A stretch of DNA of 64,000 nucleotides from JANXMY01 sp964251675 (GTDB lineage: Bacteria; Armatimonadota; Armatimonadia; Armatimonadales; Capsulimonadaceae), in the NCBI GenBank assembly GCA_964251675.1, contig CAXUKS010000003.1, forward strand, positions 62,001 to 126,000, in the 5' to 3' direction. Position 1 is the first letter of the stretch. Every line of letters starts with the position of its first letter. Shown in pieces: positions 24,953-33,677 of this stretch. The position numbers were made by a program, and so were the translations under genes. Below the pieces are notes generated by a model. It had not been told where the DNA came from and did no database searches. It saw only the letters and a program-made list of their open reading frames with translations.

Positions 24953-26404
24953 TCAGGGGCGAGGGACACGATACAAAATCAGCCGGTAGTCATGCACCTG
25001 GAACCGAGCGACGCTGTTCTCCGGGCGTACCACGAGCGGCGCGGCCTGCTTCCAGTACCGCACCGGATACGGCGTCTGCGCGACCAGCACAAAGCCGGGC
25101 TTGAGAGTCGCCAGGGGGTCCCGCCCATTGGCAAGGTCCGGCAGCACCGGCACGGCACGGACGCGGTTGTTCAGGCACAGCCCCGGTGCCCAGTCCCCGG
25201 CCAGTGTCACTCCCGGCGGCACAATTTGAGCGAGTTCGCGGGACACGTCGCGGGTTTGGTACCCCCGCGTTGCCGCCCAGTATCCCCACTGCCCGAGGCT
25301 CACGCAGGCAAACAGGGCCAGGGCCAGAGTGCGGGCGCGGCGCACGGTCGGCAGACGCTTCCCCCAGACCAGCGGCAGGCGTCGCAGGCTGAGTGCCGCG
25401 AGGGCGGCCAGCGCGGGCAAGACCACCAGATCGTAGCGCGTCGGCGCATAGCGCGTCAGGCACAGAAAGCCGAGGCCAAAGACGGCCCACCACCGCAGCA
25501 GCCGCTCGGTGTCGCAGGCAAGAAGGCCCCCCCCGCCCCCAATTCTGGGGGAGCCAGATAGGAACAGACTCGCCAGTGCCAGCCCCGTCACCACCGGCGA
25601 CCGCGACAGCAGAAAGCCCAGAACGCTTCGGTGCGGTCCGAACACCGCCCGCCACAAATCCGCGCCGACCTCGGCCACGGAGCGCGGCTGCGACTGATGC
25701 GTCCAGTAATAATGGTTCAGCCGCACCACCTCCGCGCCGTGCGCCATTCCCCACCCCAGCCAGTACGCCCCCGCGCCGACGGCCACACCCAGCGCGTACC
25801 AGCCCAGAGGCCGCCACGCCCGGCGCAGGAGCCACACCAGCGCGGGCAGCGGCAGGAAAATCAGAAACGTCGTCTTGAACGCCAGCGCGGACACCGCCAG
25901 CGCCCCGGCCAGCGCCCAGCTCCAGGGCCGGTTCCAGGTGTATGCCCAGAACGCCGCACAGACCACCAGAACGGCGGGCGTTTCCAGCAGGGCCAGACGG
26001 CTGTAAAAGACAAACACGGCGTCGCCACCCAGAAACAGCAGCCCGGTCAGCGCGACTCGCGGCCCCCAGACCCGCCGCAGGCCGTCCCCGAAAAAGGCCA
26101 GCGCCCCCAGCGAGCAGGCCACGGAAATCAGCCGGGCCTGTATCAAGCCGACGCCAAAGGCGCGAAAGACAGCCTCCTGCACGGCGCTCAGAACCGGCGA
26201 CAGCACCTCCGGGTGGAAATCGTCCCGCGTGCCGCCGAACAGCACGGCGTTCCGGGCGGCGTAAGTGTAAAAGCCTTCGTCGGTCCAGATGCCCGAAGTC
26301 CAGTCCAGCGACGGCGGCGGGTCGGCGTCCAGCGCGAACAGGCGCAGGGCCGCGAAAAGTGCAAACAAGGCCGCGAGCAGGTATTTTCGGCTGACATGGG
26401 CCAT
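24953..26404 (-). CDS. GT-C glycosyltransferase (ArnT/PMT-like)
   Basis: A 483-residue polytopic protein. After an N-terminal membrane helix, IWTDEGFYTYAARN carries the Asp-Glu pair typical of GT39/GT83 enzymes that transfer sugars from lipid-phosphate donors. SRLALLETPAVLVV is the usual second motif, and RYAPTRYDLVVLPALA follows near the C-terminal half. The acceptor is unknown. At about 25527-25556 the gene contains a core of repeat family A (CCCCCAATTCTGGGGG), translated as SGSPRIGGGGG within a loop, so a dispersed element has become part of the protein. Start ATG 26404. Confidence 0.8.
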   Translation of the reverse strand: MAHVSRKYLLAALFALFAALRLFALDADPPPSLDWTSGIWTDEGFYTYAARNAVLFGGTRDDFHPEVLSPVLSAVQEAVFRAFGVGLIQARLISVACSLGALAFFGDGLRRVWGPRVALTGLLFLGGDAVFVFYSRLALLETPAVLVVCAAFWAYTWNRPWSWALAGALAVSALAFKTTFLIFLPLPALVWLLRRAWRPLGWYALGVAVGAGAYWLGWGMAHGAEVVRLNHYYWTHQSQPRSVAEVGADLWRAVFGPHRSVLGFLLSRSPVVTGLALASLFLSGSPRIGGGGGLLACDTERLLRWWAVFGLGFLCLTRYAPTRYDLVVLPALAALAALSLRRLPLVWGKRLPTVRRARTLALALFACVSLGQWGYWAATRGYQTRDVSRELAQIVPPGVTLAGDWAPGLCLNNRVRAVPVLPDLANGRDPLATLKPGFVLVAQTPYPVRYWKQAAPLVVRPENSVARFQVHDYRLILYRVPRP

Positions 26405-26423
26405 GTGGTTGCTTGCCGACGCG

Positions 26424-26537
26424 GACCCCCTAGACCCCAACAATGGGGGAACCAGACGGTTAAGAACCAGACGGTTAAGAATTGGCCCTTCCTATCTTGT
26501 GTCTTGCTCCCCCATTATTGGGGGCAGGGGGGCGATC
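26424..26537. repeat. Inverted-repeat element, family A
   Basis: The left end is GACCCCCTAGACCCCAACAA and the right end is CATTATTGGGGGCAGGGGGG. The spacer holds a 14-nt tandem repeat (AACCAGACGGTTAAG twice, imperfect). It fills the space between carA and the glycosyltransferase and could act as a transcription terminator for the pyr operon. Confidence 0.8.
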
Positions 26538-27629
26538 TTACCCCCGATGCTCGTCAATCATCTGCAAAAACCGGGCGAAGTAACCTTTGCTGTCGGTGGG
26601 GCCGGGCGACGCCTCGGGGTGGTACTGAATGGAGAAAATTGGCAGTGTTTTGTGCCGCAGACCCTCCACCGTGCCGTCGTTCAAATTGATCTGCCACACT
26701 TCCATCGCCGCGTCGTCAAAGCCGTCTGCGGCCAGGGCGTAGCCGTGGTTCTGCGACGTAATCACGACCCGCCCTGTTTCCAAATCTTTCACGGGATGGT
26801 TCGAGCCGCGATGGCCGAAGGGCAGCTTGAACGTGTGCCCGCCGTAAGCGCAGCCCAGAAGCTGATTGCCGAGGCAGATCCCCATCGTGGGCCTCGCCTG
26901 AGACAGCACGCGCACGTTTTCCACGATGTCGCCGAGCAAAGCCGGGTCTCCGGGGCCGGGAGATAAGAAAATGCCGTCCGGGTTGGTCGCTAAAATAGTC
27001 TCGGCGGACGTGTGCGCGGGGTACACCGTCACTTCGGCCCCCAGCGCGTTCAGCGAGCGCAGGATGTTGAACTTGACGCCGCAGTCCAGCAGGGCGATGT
27101 GGTACAGCGTCTCGCCCGTCACCGACGGCCACACCTGCGGGGCGTCCACAGTGACGCGGGACACGTAGTCCACCGCCTCATAGCCCGCCGCGTGTGCCAG
27201 CGTGTCTTTGAGCTGCGCCGGGGTCTGCTCGGACGAAATTGCGCCCATCATCACGCCGACCGCCCGCAGCTTCTGCGTCAGCGCCCGCGTGTCCAGCCCC
27301 GCGATGCCGACAATGCCATGCGTTTTGAGGAAGTCATCCAGCGTCCCCTGCGAGCGCCAGTTGGAGGGCGCATCGGCCAGCTCTTTGACGATGAAGCCCG
27401 CCACCTGCACCTGCCGGGACTCAAAATCGTCAGGCGTGACGCCGTAATTGCCGATAATCGGGTAGGTCAGCGTCACGATCTGCCCGGCATAAGAGGGGTC
27501 CGTGAGTAGCTCCTGATAGCCGGTCATGCCAGTGTTGAAGACGACTTCGCCGACCGAAGTGCCGACCACCCCGAAGGCGGTTCCCGTGTAGGTTGTGCCG
27601 TCCGCGAGGACGAGATGTGCTTGGGTCAT
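26538..27629 (-). CDS. carA: Carbamoyl-phosphate synthase small subunit
   Basis: A 363-residue glutamine amidotransferase subunit that delivers ammonia to CarB. The N-terminal domain shows FGVVGTSVGEVVFNTGMTGY. The GATase domain has the nucleophile in MGICLGNQLLGCAYGG and the His-Glu pair in IQYHPEASPGPTDS. Length is normal. It is the last gene of the pyr operon, separated by 7 nt from the ankyrin gene. Its partner CarB is represented in this window only by the N-terminal half at 18060-19736. Confidence 0.96.
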   Translation of the reverse strand: MTQAHLVLADGTTYTGTAFGVVGTSVGEVVFNTGMTGYQELLTDPSYAGQIVTLTYPIIGNYGVTPDDFESRQVQVAGFIVKELADAPSNWRSQGTLDDFLKTHGIVGIAGLDTRALTQKLRAVGVMMGAISSEQTPAQLKDTLAHAAGYEAVDYVSRVTVDAPQVWPSVTGETLYHIALLDCGVKFNILRSLNALGAEVTVYPAHTSAETILATNPDGIFLSPGPGDPALLGDIVENVRVLSQARPTMGICLGNQLLGCAYGGHTFKLPFGHRGSNHPVKDLETGRVVITSQNHGYALAADGFDDAAMEVWQINLNDGTVEGLRHKTLPIFSIQYHPEASPGPTDSKGYFARFLQMIDEHRG

Positions 27630-27636
27630 GGGCTAA

Positions 27637-28020
27637 TTACTTATGGTGCTTTAATAGTTTGGCGATCTGAGCGTGTTTGCCATTGTCAGCAACATCCAGC
27701 GGTGTTTCGCCGAACTCACTCTTTATCTTAGGGTTGGCTCCCAGCGCCAACAGCTTTTTGGTCACATCCAGCCGCCCTTTCATGGCCGCATAATGCAGAG
27801 GAGTGTACCCAATATCCCCGATGCTATTGATCCGAGCGCCGGAGGCAACAAGCAGGTCAATCTCTTCAACAGTGCCAACCCGAGCGACAAGGTGGAGCAA
27901 AGTATCATCGTCCGAGTAACACTGCCGGTTGATGTTGGTTAGGTCTAACTCAGCGAAGTCTATATGATAACGGTATCTGGCGATGAGCACCTGAAGCGGT
28001 GTTTGTGTTTCCATTGTCAC
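27637..28020 (-). CDS. Ankyrin-repeat protein inside the pyr operon
   Basis: A 127-residue protein with three ankyrin repeats: DDTLLHLVARVGTVEEIDLL, GYTPLHYAAMKGRLDVTKKLL and GETPLDVADNGKHAQIAKLL. The short repeats would form a compact protein-binding surface. It has lower GC than pyrC and carA on either side, suggesting later insertion into the operon. GTG 28020 or ATG 28014 are both possible; GGAGG lies 12 nt from the GTG. A role in pyrimidine synthesis is not implied by the sequence. Confidence 0.85.
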   Translation of the reverse strand: MTMETQTPLQVLIARYRYHIDFAELDLTNINRQCYSDDDTLLHLVARVGTVEEIDLLVASGARINSIGDIGYTPLHYAAMKGRLDVTKKLLALGANPKIKSEFGETPLDVADNGKHAQIAKLLKHHK

Positions 28021-28037
28021 TTGTGCTTTTTTCCTCC

Positions 28038-29312
28038 CTACCCGCCAATCCGCCGCCCGCCGACAAACGTGGTCACAGCACGGCCTGTCAGCGTCACGCC
28101 GTCCAGAACCGAGTTGCGGGACTTGGACTTAAAGACGCTGACGTCTACGGTCCACTCGGCGTCGGGGTCGAAGACAGTCACATCCGCAGGTGCGCCGACC
28201 GTGAGCGTGCCGCCGGGGACGCCCAGAATACGGGCCGGGGCCAGCGACATTTTCTCCACCATCTGCGAGAGCGTCAGCACGCCGGGCTTGACCAGATGCG
28301 TGATGACCAGACCGAGCGACGTTTCCAGGCCCAGCATCCCAAACGGGGCGCGGGCGAACTCCTGCTCCTTTTCATGCGGCGCGTGGGGCGCATGGTCGGT
28401 GGCGATGGCGTCCAGCGTGCCATCGCGCAGGCCCTCGACAATCGCTTCCTGATCGGCCTCGGTGCGGAGCGGCGGCGACATCTTGGCATGGGTGTTATAT
28501 CCGAGGCACGCCGCATCCGTGAGCGCCACATACTGCGGGCAGGTCTCGGCGGTAATCGGAGCACCGAACCATTTGGCGTGCCGGATGATCTCCACGCTGG
28601 CTTTGGTGGAAACGTGCAGAATATGCAGGCGGCAGCCGGTCGCCATCGCCAGCAGAACGTTCCGGGCCGTGCCGACATCTTCAGCGGTGCGTGGGATACC
28701 TTTCAGGCCCAGCGTCGTGGAGATATAGCCTTCGTTCATCACGCCGTCGCCCGTCAGGTCCTTGTCCTCACAGTGGGCCACATACGGCAGATCCAGCATT
28801 TTGCAGTATTCCATCGCCCGCCGCAGAAAGCCGGAGTTGGCGACGGGGAACGCATCGTCGCCGATGCCAACGGCCCCGGCGTCTTGGAGATCGGCCATTT
28901 CGGACAGCTCTTCGTTTTTGAGGCCGGGCGACACGGCGGCGATGACATGGACACGGGCCGAGGCGCCCTCGGCCTGGGCGCGGATGTCTTTGACAATGCT
29001 GGCGCTGTCAATCGGGGGGCTGGTATTGGGCTGGCAGGCAATCGCCGTAAAGCCGCCATTGGCCGCTGCCGCCGTGCCCGACGCCACATCTTCTTTGTAT
29101 TCCTGCCCTGGCACACGCAGATGCACATGAATATCAATCAGCCCAGGGCAGACGACCAGGTTGGTGCAGTCCAGCACCGGCGTGTCCGGCCCGGCGTCCA
29201 GGTTTGGCCCGACGGCGGCCACCGTGCCGTCCGCGCCCAGCAGCACATCCGCGATCTCGTCGCGCCCGTTGGCCGGGTCAATCACCCGCCCATTTTGCAG
29301 TAAATAAGTCAT
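28038..29312 (-). CDS. pyrC: Dihydroorotase, type I
   Basis: A 424-residue amidohydrolase catalysing the third step of pyrimidine synthesis. GLIDIHVHLRVPGQEYKED supplies the first two zinc histidines and the substrate Arg. YVAHCEDKDLT, HILHVSTKASVE and DAIATDHAPHAPHEKEQEFA supply the remaining metal and catalytic residues. It is an active class I form of normal length. It is followed by the ankyrin gene after 17 nt and preceded by an unknown gene. Confidence 0.96.
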   Translation of the reverse strand: MTYLLQNGRVIDPANGRDEIADVLLGADGTVAAVGPNLDAGPDTPVLDCTNLVVCPGLIDIHVHLRVPGQEYKEDVASGTAAAANGGFTAIACQPNTSPPIDSASIVKDIRAQAEGASARVHVIAAVSPGLKNEELSEMADLQDAGAVGIGDDAFPVANSGFLRRAMEYCKMLDLPYVAHCEDKDLTGDGVMNEGYISTTLGLKGIPRTAEDVGTARNVLLAMATGCRLHILHVSTKASVEIIRHAKWFGAPITAETCPQYVALTDAACLGYNTHAKMSPPLRTEADQEAIVEGLRDGTLDAIATDHAPHAPHEKEQEFARAPFGMLGLETSLGLVITHLVKPGVLTLSQMVEKMSLAPARILGVPGGTLTVGAPADVTVFDPDAEWTVDVSVFKSKSRNSVLDGVTLTGRAVTTFVGGRRIGG

Positions 29313-29315
29313 AAG

Positions 29316-29774
29316 TTAGTTTTTCGCAGGCTTCGGCCATTGAGCATCCGGCAGGAGAACGACCGAAATCAAGCCGAAAATCTGCGTCTTTTTCGCGCTT
29401 GCCTTGTCGAAGCCAAGTGTCTGGACAGCAGAGAACGCCTCTTTGGCCGGTTCGCGGGTCACAAACAGGTCTAGCCGATCATCTTTCAAACGCAATAGAT
29501 GCTTGGCTACAGGATTCTTGGACTTGCCTTCGCCAGCCAGAGTCATTTCGCAGTAGCCAATGGCCGTGCCTTTGCCGAGCAATTCCCCCTGCCAGAACGA
29601 CGACAAAGAGACATCCTCGCCGTGCGAAGCCTCCGCCGCCAGCCACCACAGATGCCAGAGCAGGCTCGCCAGGGCTTCCTCATTCAGATAGGCCGTGAAC
29701 TGCCCGTCGTTCAAGCACAGGCGGCTTTTTTCGTTGGCCTCATCGTGTTCAAGAGCAGGCTGAGATTCTTTCAT
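29316..29774 (-). CDS. Hypothetical protein in the pyr operon
   Basis: A 152-residue soluble protein, starting at an ATG and ending 3 nt before pyrC. It contains a Trp-rich helix (LLWHLWWLAAEASHGEDVSL) and a likely beta-rich second half with LLRLKDDRLDLFVTREPAKE. No family is recognised. GC content looks lower than pyrC. It may have been added to the operon along with its upstream neighbour. Confidence 0.65.
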   Translation of the reverse strand: MKESQPALEHDEANEKSRLCLNDGQFTAYLNEEALASLLWHLWWLAAEASHGEDVSLSSFWQGELLGKGTAIGYCEMTLAGEGKSKNPVAKHLLRLKDDRLDLFVTREPAKEAFSAVQTLGFDKASAKKTQIFGLISVVLLPDAQWPKPAKN

Positions 29775-29783
29775 GGAGTGGTC

Positions 29784-30320
29784 TCAGATATTCTCCTGCC
29801 GCCCGAACCGCTCCATGATCAGGACCATGAACCCGTAGCCCAGCGCCAGATCCAGCAGCAGGAACAGCAGCCAGCCGCTGAGAATGTTGCTGCCCGCGCC
29901 GACGCTGCGCTCGCCGAGGGCGGGAATGCCGTTGATGTCCGGGTCGGCCTTCACATACAGCACTTTTGGAATCACTTGCCCGGCAGTGATTGCATTGTAG
30001 GTCGTTTCATCCATGACGCGCATCTGCCCGTGGTAAAGCTGTTTCGGGCCGGGCTTGACTTCGCCGCGTGGGGGCGGCGTGGGGGCGTAAAACTCATAAG
30101 AAAAAAGATACACATGGTCGCCGACTTTGAACGGGTTGGCGGTCGCGGAGGTTTCTTTGGCCGTCACGCGGCCCTGCGCTTTGCCGTCGGCGCTGGCATA
30201 CGGAATAGCAGGCGGCAGGAACTTTGCCGAGACAATCCCGGCCAGCGGTAAAATAATGACCAGCAGAATGGTAGCAATCACCAGGCCGCCCAGATAGCGC
30301 AGGATACGATTAACGCTCAA
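29784..30320 (-). CDS. Membrane protein with two terminal helices, pyr operon
   Basis: A 178-residue protein starting at TTG, 5 nt after a GGAG site. One membrane helix lies near each end (about 10-32 and 148-167) with an extracytoplasmic domain of about 110 residues between. VGDHVYLFSYEFYAPTPPP, VMDETTYNAITAGQ and VIPKVLYVKADPDINGIP suggest a small beta domain resembling DUF3592-like proteins, but I cannot confirm the family. It follows pyrB by 49 nt. No link to pyrimidines is evident. Confidence 0.6.
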   Translation of the reverse strand: MSVNRILRYLGGLVIATILLVIILPLAGIVSAKFLPPAIPYASADGKAQGRVTAKETSATANPFKVGDHVYLFSYEFYAPTPPPRGEVKPGPKQLYHGQMRVMDETTYNAITAGQVIPKVLYVKADPDINGIPALGERSVGAGSNILSGWLLFLLLDLALGYGFMVLIMERFGRQENI

Positions 30321-30369
30321 CTTTTCTCCTTTAGAGTCTTGCTTTTAGGGTCTTGCTTTTGTTCCTAAA

Positions 30370-31340
30370 TCAGCCCTGCGCGGTCGCTCCCATCAGCCAG
30401 AACAGCACGGCCATCCGCACGGCCACGCCGTTGGTGACCTGCCGGGTAATCAGCGCCCGGTCGTCATCGGCCAGGGCCGACGCGATTTCCACGCCCCGGT
30501 TCATCGGGCCGGGATGCAGCACAGTCACATCCGGCGCGGCGACGCTGAGCTTGGCCGCATTGACCCCGAACAGGCGGGCGTATTCGCGCACCGAGGGAAA
30601 GAACGCCGCGTCCTGCCGCTCCAATTGTATCCGCAGAATGTTGACCACATCCGCCCCGCGCAGGCCGTCTTCCAGAGTGGTAAACACCTGCACCGGCAGC
30701 TTTTCGGCCTCCGGGGGCAGCAGGGTCGGCGGGCCGACCAGACGCACCTTTGCCCCCAGCGCGTGCAGGCCCCAGAGATTGGAGCGGGCCACCCGCGAGT
30801 GGCCGACGTCGCCGATCAGCCCGACGGTCAAGNNNNNNNNNNGTGCAGCACGTCACCGACAATCGCCACGACTAGCCCTTCCACCCGGCCCTTCGCCTGC
30901 CGAATGGTCAGCAGGTCCAGAAGCCCCTGCGTCGGATGCTCATGCGTGCCGTCCCCGGCGTTGATCACCGGCTTGCCGGGCACATACTGCGCCGCCAGAT
31001 GCGCCGCGCCGCTCATCGGATGCCGGATGACAAACGCATCGATCCCCATCGCATCCAGCGTCAGCATGGTGTCTTTGAGCGACTCACCTTTGGTCGCGCT
31101 GCTGGTGCTGGCCGCGAGGCTGTACGTGTCCGCCGACATGATTTTCGCCGCCGCTTCAAACGACGTCCGGGTGCGGGTGCTTGGCTCAAAAAAGAGAGTC
31201 GCCACAGACTTGCCGCGCAGGGTCGGCACCTTCTTGACGGGCCGGGCCACGATCTCGGTGAACGACTGCGCCGTGTCCAGCAGATACGTGATTTCGTCCG
31301 CCGAGAGGCTTTGCAGGTCCAGTAGGTCTTTGCGTCTCAT
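30370..31340 (-). CDS. pyrB: Aspartate carbamoyltransferase catalytic subunit, split by a gap
   Basis: Carbamoylates aspartate in the second step of pyrimidine synthesis. The first part has the carbamoyl-phosphate loop FEPSTRTRTSFEAAAK, ATKGESLKDT and GDGTHEHPTQGLLDL. After the 10-N gap come RVARSNLWGLHALGA and LHPGPMNRGVEI. The sequence IVGDVLH before the gap and GLIGDVGHSRVARSN after it encode the same motif twice, with different bases. The contigs therefore appear to overlap with divergence rather than to be separated by missing DNA. It lies 2 nt after pyrR. Confidence 0.95.
30833..30842. other. Assembly gap (10 N) inside pyrB
   Basis: The flanks both encode the IGDVxH motif of ATCase, so the join is probably a misresolved overlap between variant contigs. 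Confidence 0.95.
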
Positions 31341-31342
31341 AA

Positions 31343-31918
31343 TCAGGCTGCCGGGAGACCAACCTCCTTGTAAATCAGCACCTTGTCCTCGCCGTCCAGC
31401 TCGCGCAGGCAGACTTGAACATGCTCGCGGCGGCCTGTCGGCAGGTTCTTCCCCACATAATCGGGCCGAATAGGAAGCTCACGGTGGCCCCGGTCAATCA
31501 GCACGGCAAGCTGCGTGACGGCGGGGCGGCCCAAATCGACTAATGCCCCCAGCGCGGCGCGGACGGTGCGGCCCGTGAACGCTACATCGTCTACCAAGAC
31601 CAGCCGTTTTCCTTCAATATCAAAGGGGATTTGCGTCGTGCCGACATGGGGCTGATAGGTGCGGAAATCGTCGCGGTACAGGGAAATATCGAGTGCGCCG
31701 ACAGGGACCGCTGTGCCTTCAATGCGCTCAATGGCCTCAGCCAGCCGGTTCGCCAGCGGAGCACCTTTGCGGAGGATGCCGACCAGCACCAGACCCTCGA
31801 CGCCCCGGTTCTTTTCCAGGACTTCATGGGCAATGCGGGTCCAGGCACGGCGCATCTCATCAGCATCCATGATGACAGCGGCAGTCGGCTTGGGTTCAGT
31901 TGTCGGCTCGGAGGGCAT
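31343..31918 (-). CDS. pyrR: Bifunctional pyr operon regulator / uracil phosphoribosyltransferase PyrR
   Basis: A 191-residue PRTase-fold protein that binds pyr mRNA in the presence of UMP and often has UPRTase activity. The PRPP loop RLVLVDDVAFTGRTVRAAL, DISLYRDDFRTY and LIDRGHRELPIRPDYVGKN are family hallmarks. A Pro/Thr-rich extension of about 15 residues precedes the domain. It heads the operon pyrR-pyrB-x-y-pyrC-ank-carA. A PyrR-type RNA site lies in its own leader at about 32019-32050, indicating autoregulated attenuation or translational control. Confidence 0.95.
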   Translation of the reverse strand: MPSEPTTEPKPTAAVIMDADEMRRAWTRIAHEVLEKNRGVEGLVLVGILRKGAPLANRLAEAIERIEGTAVPVGALDISLYRDDFRTYQPHVGTTQIPFDIEGKRLVLVDDVAFTGRTVRAALGALVDLGRPAVTQLAVLIDRGHRELPIRPDYVGKNLPTGRREHVQVCLRELDGEDKVLIYKEVGLPAA

Positions 31919-32018
31919 AAGGGCGGCTCACCTGGGCAATGCGCGGGGCAAGGAAGGAGGCGCGGCGGGACGGGCAGCCGGGGCAAAAGCCGCACGGGAA
32001 GCCGGTACAGGAGGACGC

Positions 32019-32050
32019 TTGCCTTCCCCGCCTCACGGGACGGAATTAAA
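32019..32050 (-). promoter_or_regulatory. PyrR-binding leader RNA element
   Basis: In transcript sense the leader reads TTTAATTCCGTCCCGTGAGG followed by CGGGGAAGGC. This matches the PyrR recognition hairpin: a GUCCxG(A/U)GAGGC-type loop over a GC stem with a purine-rich AAGG on the 3' side. It lies about 45 nt after the -10 box and 100 nt before pyrR. I see no clear U-run terminator downstream, so control might be on translation or by Rho. Family match by eye. Confidence 0.7.
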
Positions 32051-32092
32051 GGGACGGTCTAAAGAGTAGAAGTTGAACTAGGATTTGAACGC

Positions 32093-32121
32093 AGTATAGC
32101 AGGCACGCGCCGGTTTGTCAA
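32093..32121 (-). promoter_or_regulatory. Consensus promoter of the pyr operon
   Basis: On the minus strand TTGACA (32121-32116) and TATACT (32098-32093) are separated by exactly 17 nt. The -35 box overlaps the stop codon of the upstream small gene, so the promoter is packed into the gene end. Confidence 0.85.
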
Positions 32122-32429
32122 GCCAGCACCCGCCGCTCAATAATGGTTTTGATGTCTTCATGCAGGCCGGCTTCAGCGACAACTACTGTCAGTTGCCGCT
32201 TAAGATACTCCTTTGAAAGAGTGTCTCTGATTTGACTGACTTGAGTAACGTAGTGGACGTGAAGTTGATGCAAAAGATGCTTTCCTTTGATAGCTGTGTG
32301 TGCTTCTTTTAACGATGTCATCCTCGGACGAAGCAAAACTTCTCTGGCAGAAATTCTTTCTTCGGCCACGCTTTCAGAGCAGCCAACTTTAGCGGCTGTC
32401 GTCCGAACCAAAGCGGTCTGGTCAGCCAT
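32118..32429 (-). CDS. Hypothetical helical protein
   Basis: A 103-residue protein with no recognised domain, predicted mainly helical, containing a His-rich segment (GKHLLHQLHVHYV). The ATG has no convincing ribosome site. Lower GC than neighbours. The stop codon overlaps the pyr promoter. It may be a remnant or a real small gene; support is the open frame with balanced composition. Confidence 0.4.
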   Translation of the reverse strand: MADQTALVRTTAAKVGCSESVAEERISAREVLLRPRMTSLKEAHTAIKGKHLLHQLHVHYVTQVSQIRDTLSKEYLKRQLTVVVAEAGLHEDIKTIIERRVLA

Positions 32430-32531
32430 AGGAAAGCCGGCATTGGCTCCCGAAGGTCAGGCTGAACAGCAGGACAGTCTTCTCAAGCCTATCTTACCGA
32501 TTTCAGGCGAGTGCGTCAAGCGACAACAAAT

Positions 32532-33629
32532 CTATTTCCCTGCCCCAGGCGTCAGAAGAAAGGCGCGTTTGTGGCCGTCATGCTCGCCCCAGCCAACAAT
32601 CTGACCTTTCGCATTGATGGCGCGGGCATCTTCCAGCACCCAGCCTGCGTCTTTCGGGATGAGCGCGTTCAAGTCGTAGGTCACATCGTTCTGCCAGAGA
32701 AAAGCGCATTGTTTTGGTGAGAGGTTGTCGGCCTCGCCGACGACCTGACCTTTGTTGTTGATAGCATTTGGATGAGTGGATGCACGTAAGCCGAGCGGAG
32801 GGATTTCACGCATTTTGCCATTTTGCCAGAGGAACCCGCGTCCGCTGGTGGCTCCGACAATCTGCCCCCGGTCGTTGACGGCATAGGCTTGCGTGAGAGG
32901 GGAGCCGGGAGACAGCGTGCCCAAATCAACCACAGTGCCTTTGTGCCAGAGGCAGGCATGGTATTCTGCGTGAGACTCTGCGCCTGCCTCGATGTCTTTG
33001 CTGGCCCAGCCGACCACGCTGCCTGCACCGTTGAGCGCGTAAGCGTAGGACTGGGTAAATCCTGGCGGCAGGGAAAGCACGGTCAGTGTGCCTTTAGACC
33101 AAATCGCCGCCCGCTGGCCTGCGTCTGAAATGACGACGGCAGCGATCTGGCCGCTGTCGTTGATGGCATTCGCCCGATCCACAAAGAACGGCTTCGCCCC
33201 TCGGAGCAGCGTCCGGTTCCCGTTTTGCCAGAGGAAAGTTTCCCGGAGGCCCGCAATGCCGCCGCCAATGTAAGGATGATAGTTGACATCCCAGCCACCC
33301 GCAATCTGGTCCTGATTATTGATACCCTGACCTGCGCTGTAGGGAAAGCCTTTCAGCAGTCCCAAGTCGCGGATTTTACCCTGATCCCACAGCACCGCGT
33401 GGTTATGAACCATAACCTCATATCCCTGGGTATTATCTATGCCCCCATCGGACCAGCCAACCACCTGCCCCCGGTCATTCAGACCATAGGCTACACTCTG
33501 CTGCCCGCCGGGAAGCGTGCCGAGGTCGGTGACGGTGAAGCGCGGTAGCGGAGCCGGGGCCGGAGCCGAGGCGGCGAACGGGCTGAGAGAGAGTGTCAGG
33601 ACAGTGAACGCCAAAAGCCGTGAGATCAT
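32532..33629 (-). CDS. Exported HAF-repeat protein
   Basis: A 365-residue protein with a signal peptide (about 1-22) followed by six to seven repeats of the HAF type, each with the pattern A-x-(G/A)-x-N-x-x-G-Q-(V/I)-V-G. Examples are AYGLNDRGQVVGWS, GINNQDQIAGGWD, AYAVNDRGQIVGATS and ARAINAKGQIVGWGE, with intervening LW(Q/K)xG units. This is the extracellular HAF family, predicted to form a beta-propeller. Its function is unknown. It is divergent from the cobalamin adenosyltransferase gene. Confidence 0.88.
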   Translation of the reverse strand: MISRLLAFTVLTLSLSPFAASAPAPAPLPRFTVTDLGTLPGGQQSVAYGLNDRGQVVGWSDGGIDNTQGYEVMVHNHAVLWDQGKIRDLGLLKGFPYSAGQGINNQDQIAGGWDVNYHPYIGGGIAGLRETFLWQNGNRTLLRGAKPFFVDRANAINDSGQIAAVVISDAGQRAAIWSKGTLTVLSLPPGFTQSYAYALNGAGSVVGWASKDIEAGAESHAEYHACLWHKGTVVDLGTLSPGSPLTQAYAVNDRGQIVGATSGRGFLWQNGKMREIPPLGLRASTHPNAINNKGQVVGEADNLSPKQCAFLWQNDVTYDLNALIPKDAGWVLEDARAINAKGQIVGWGEHDGHKRAFLLTPGAGK

Positions 33630-33677
33630 CTTAACTTCCGTTTCTTTTCGGCGCCTCTTGTGTGCTACACTATCCCC

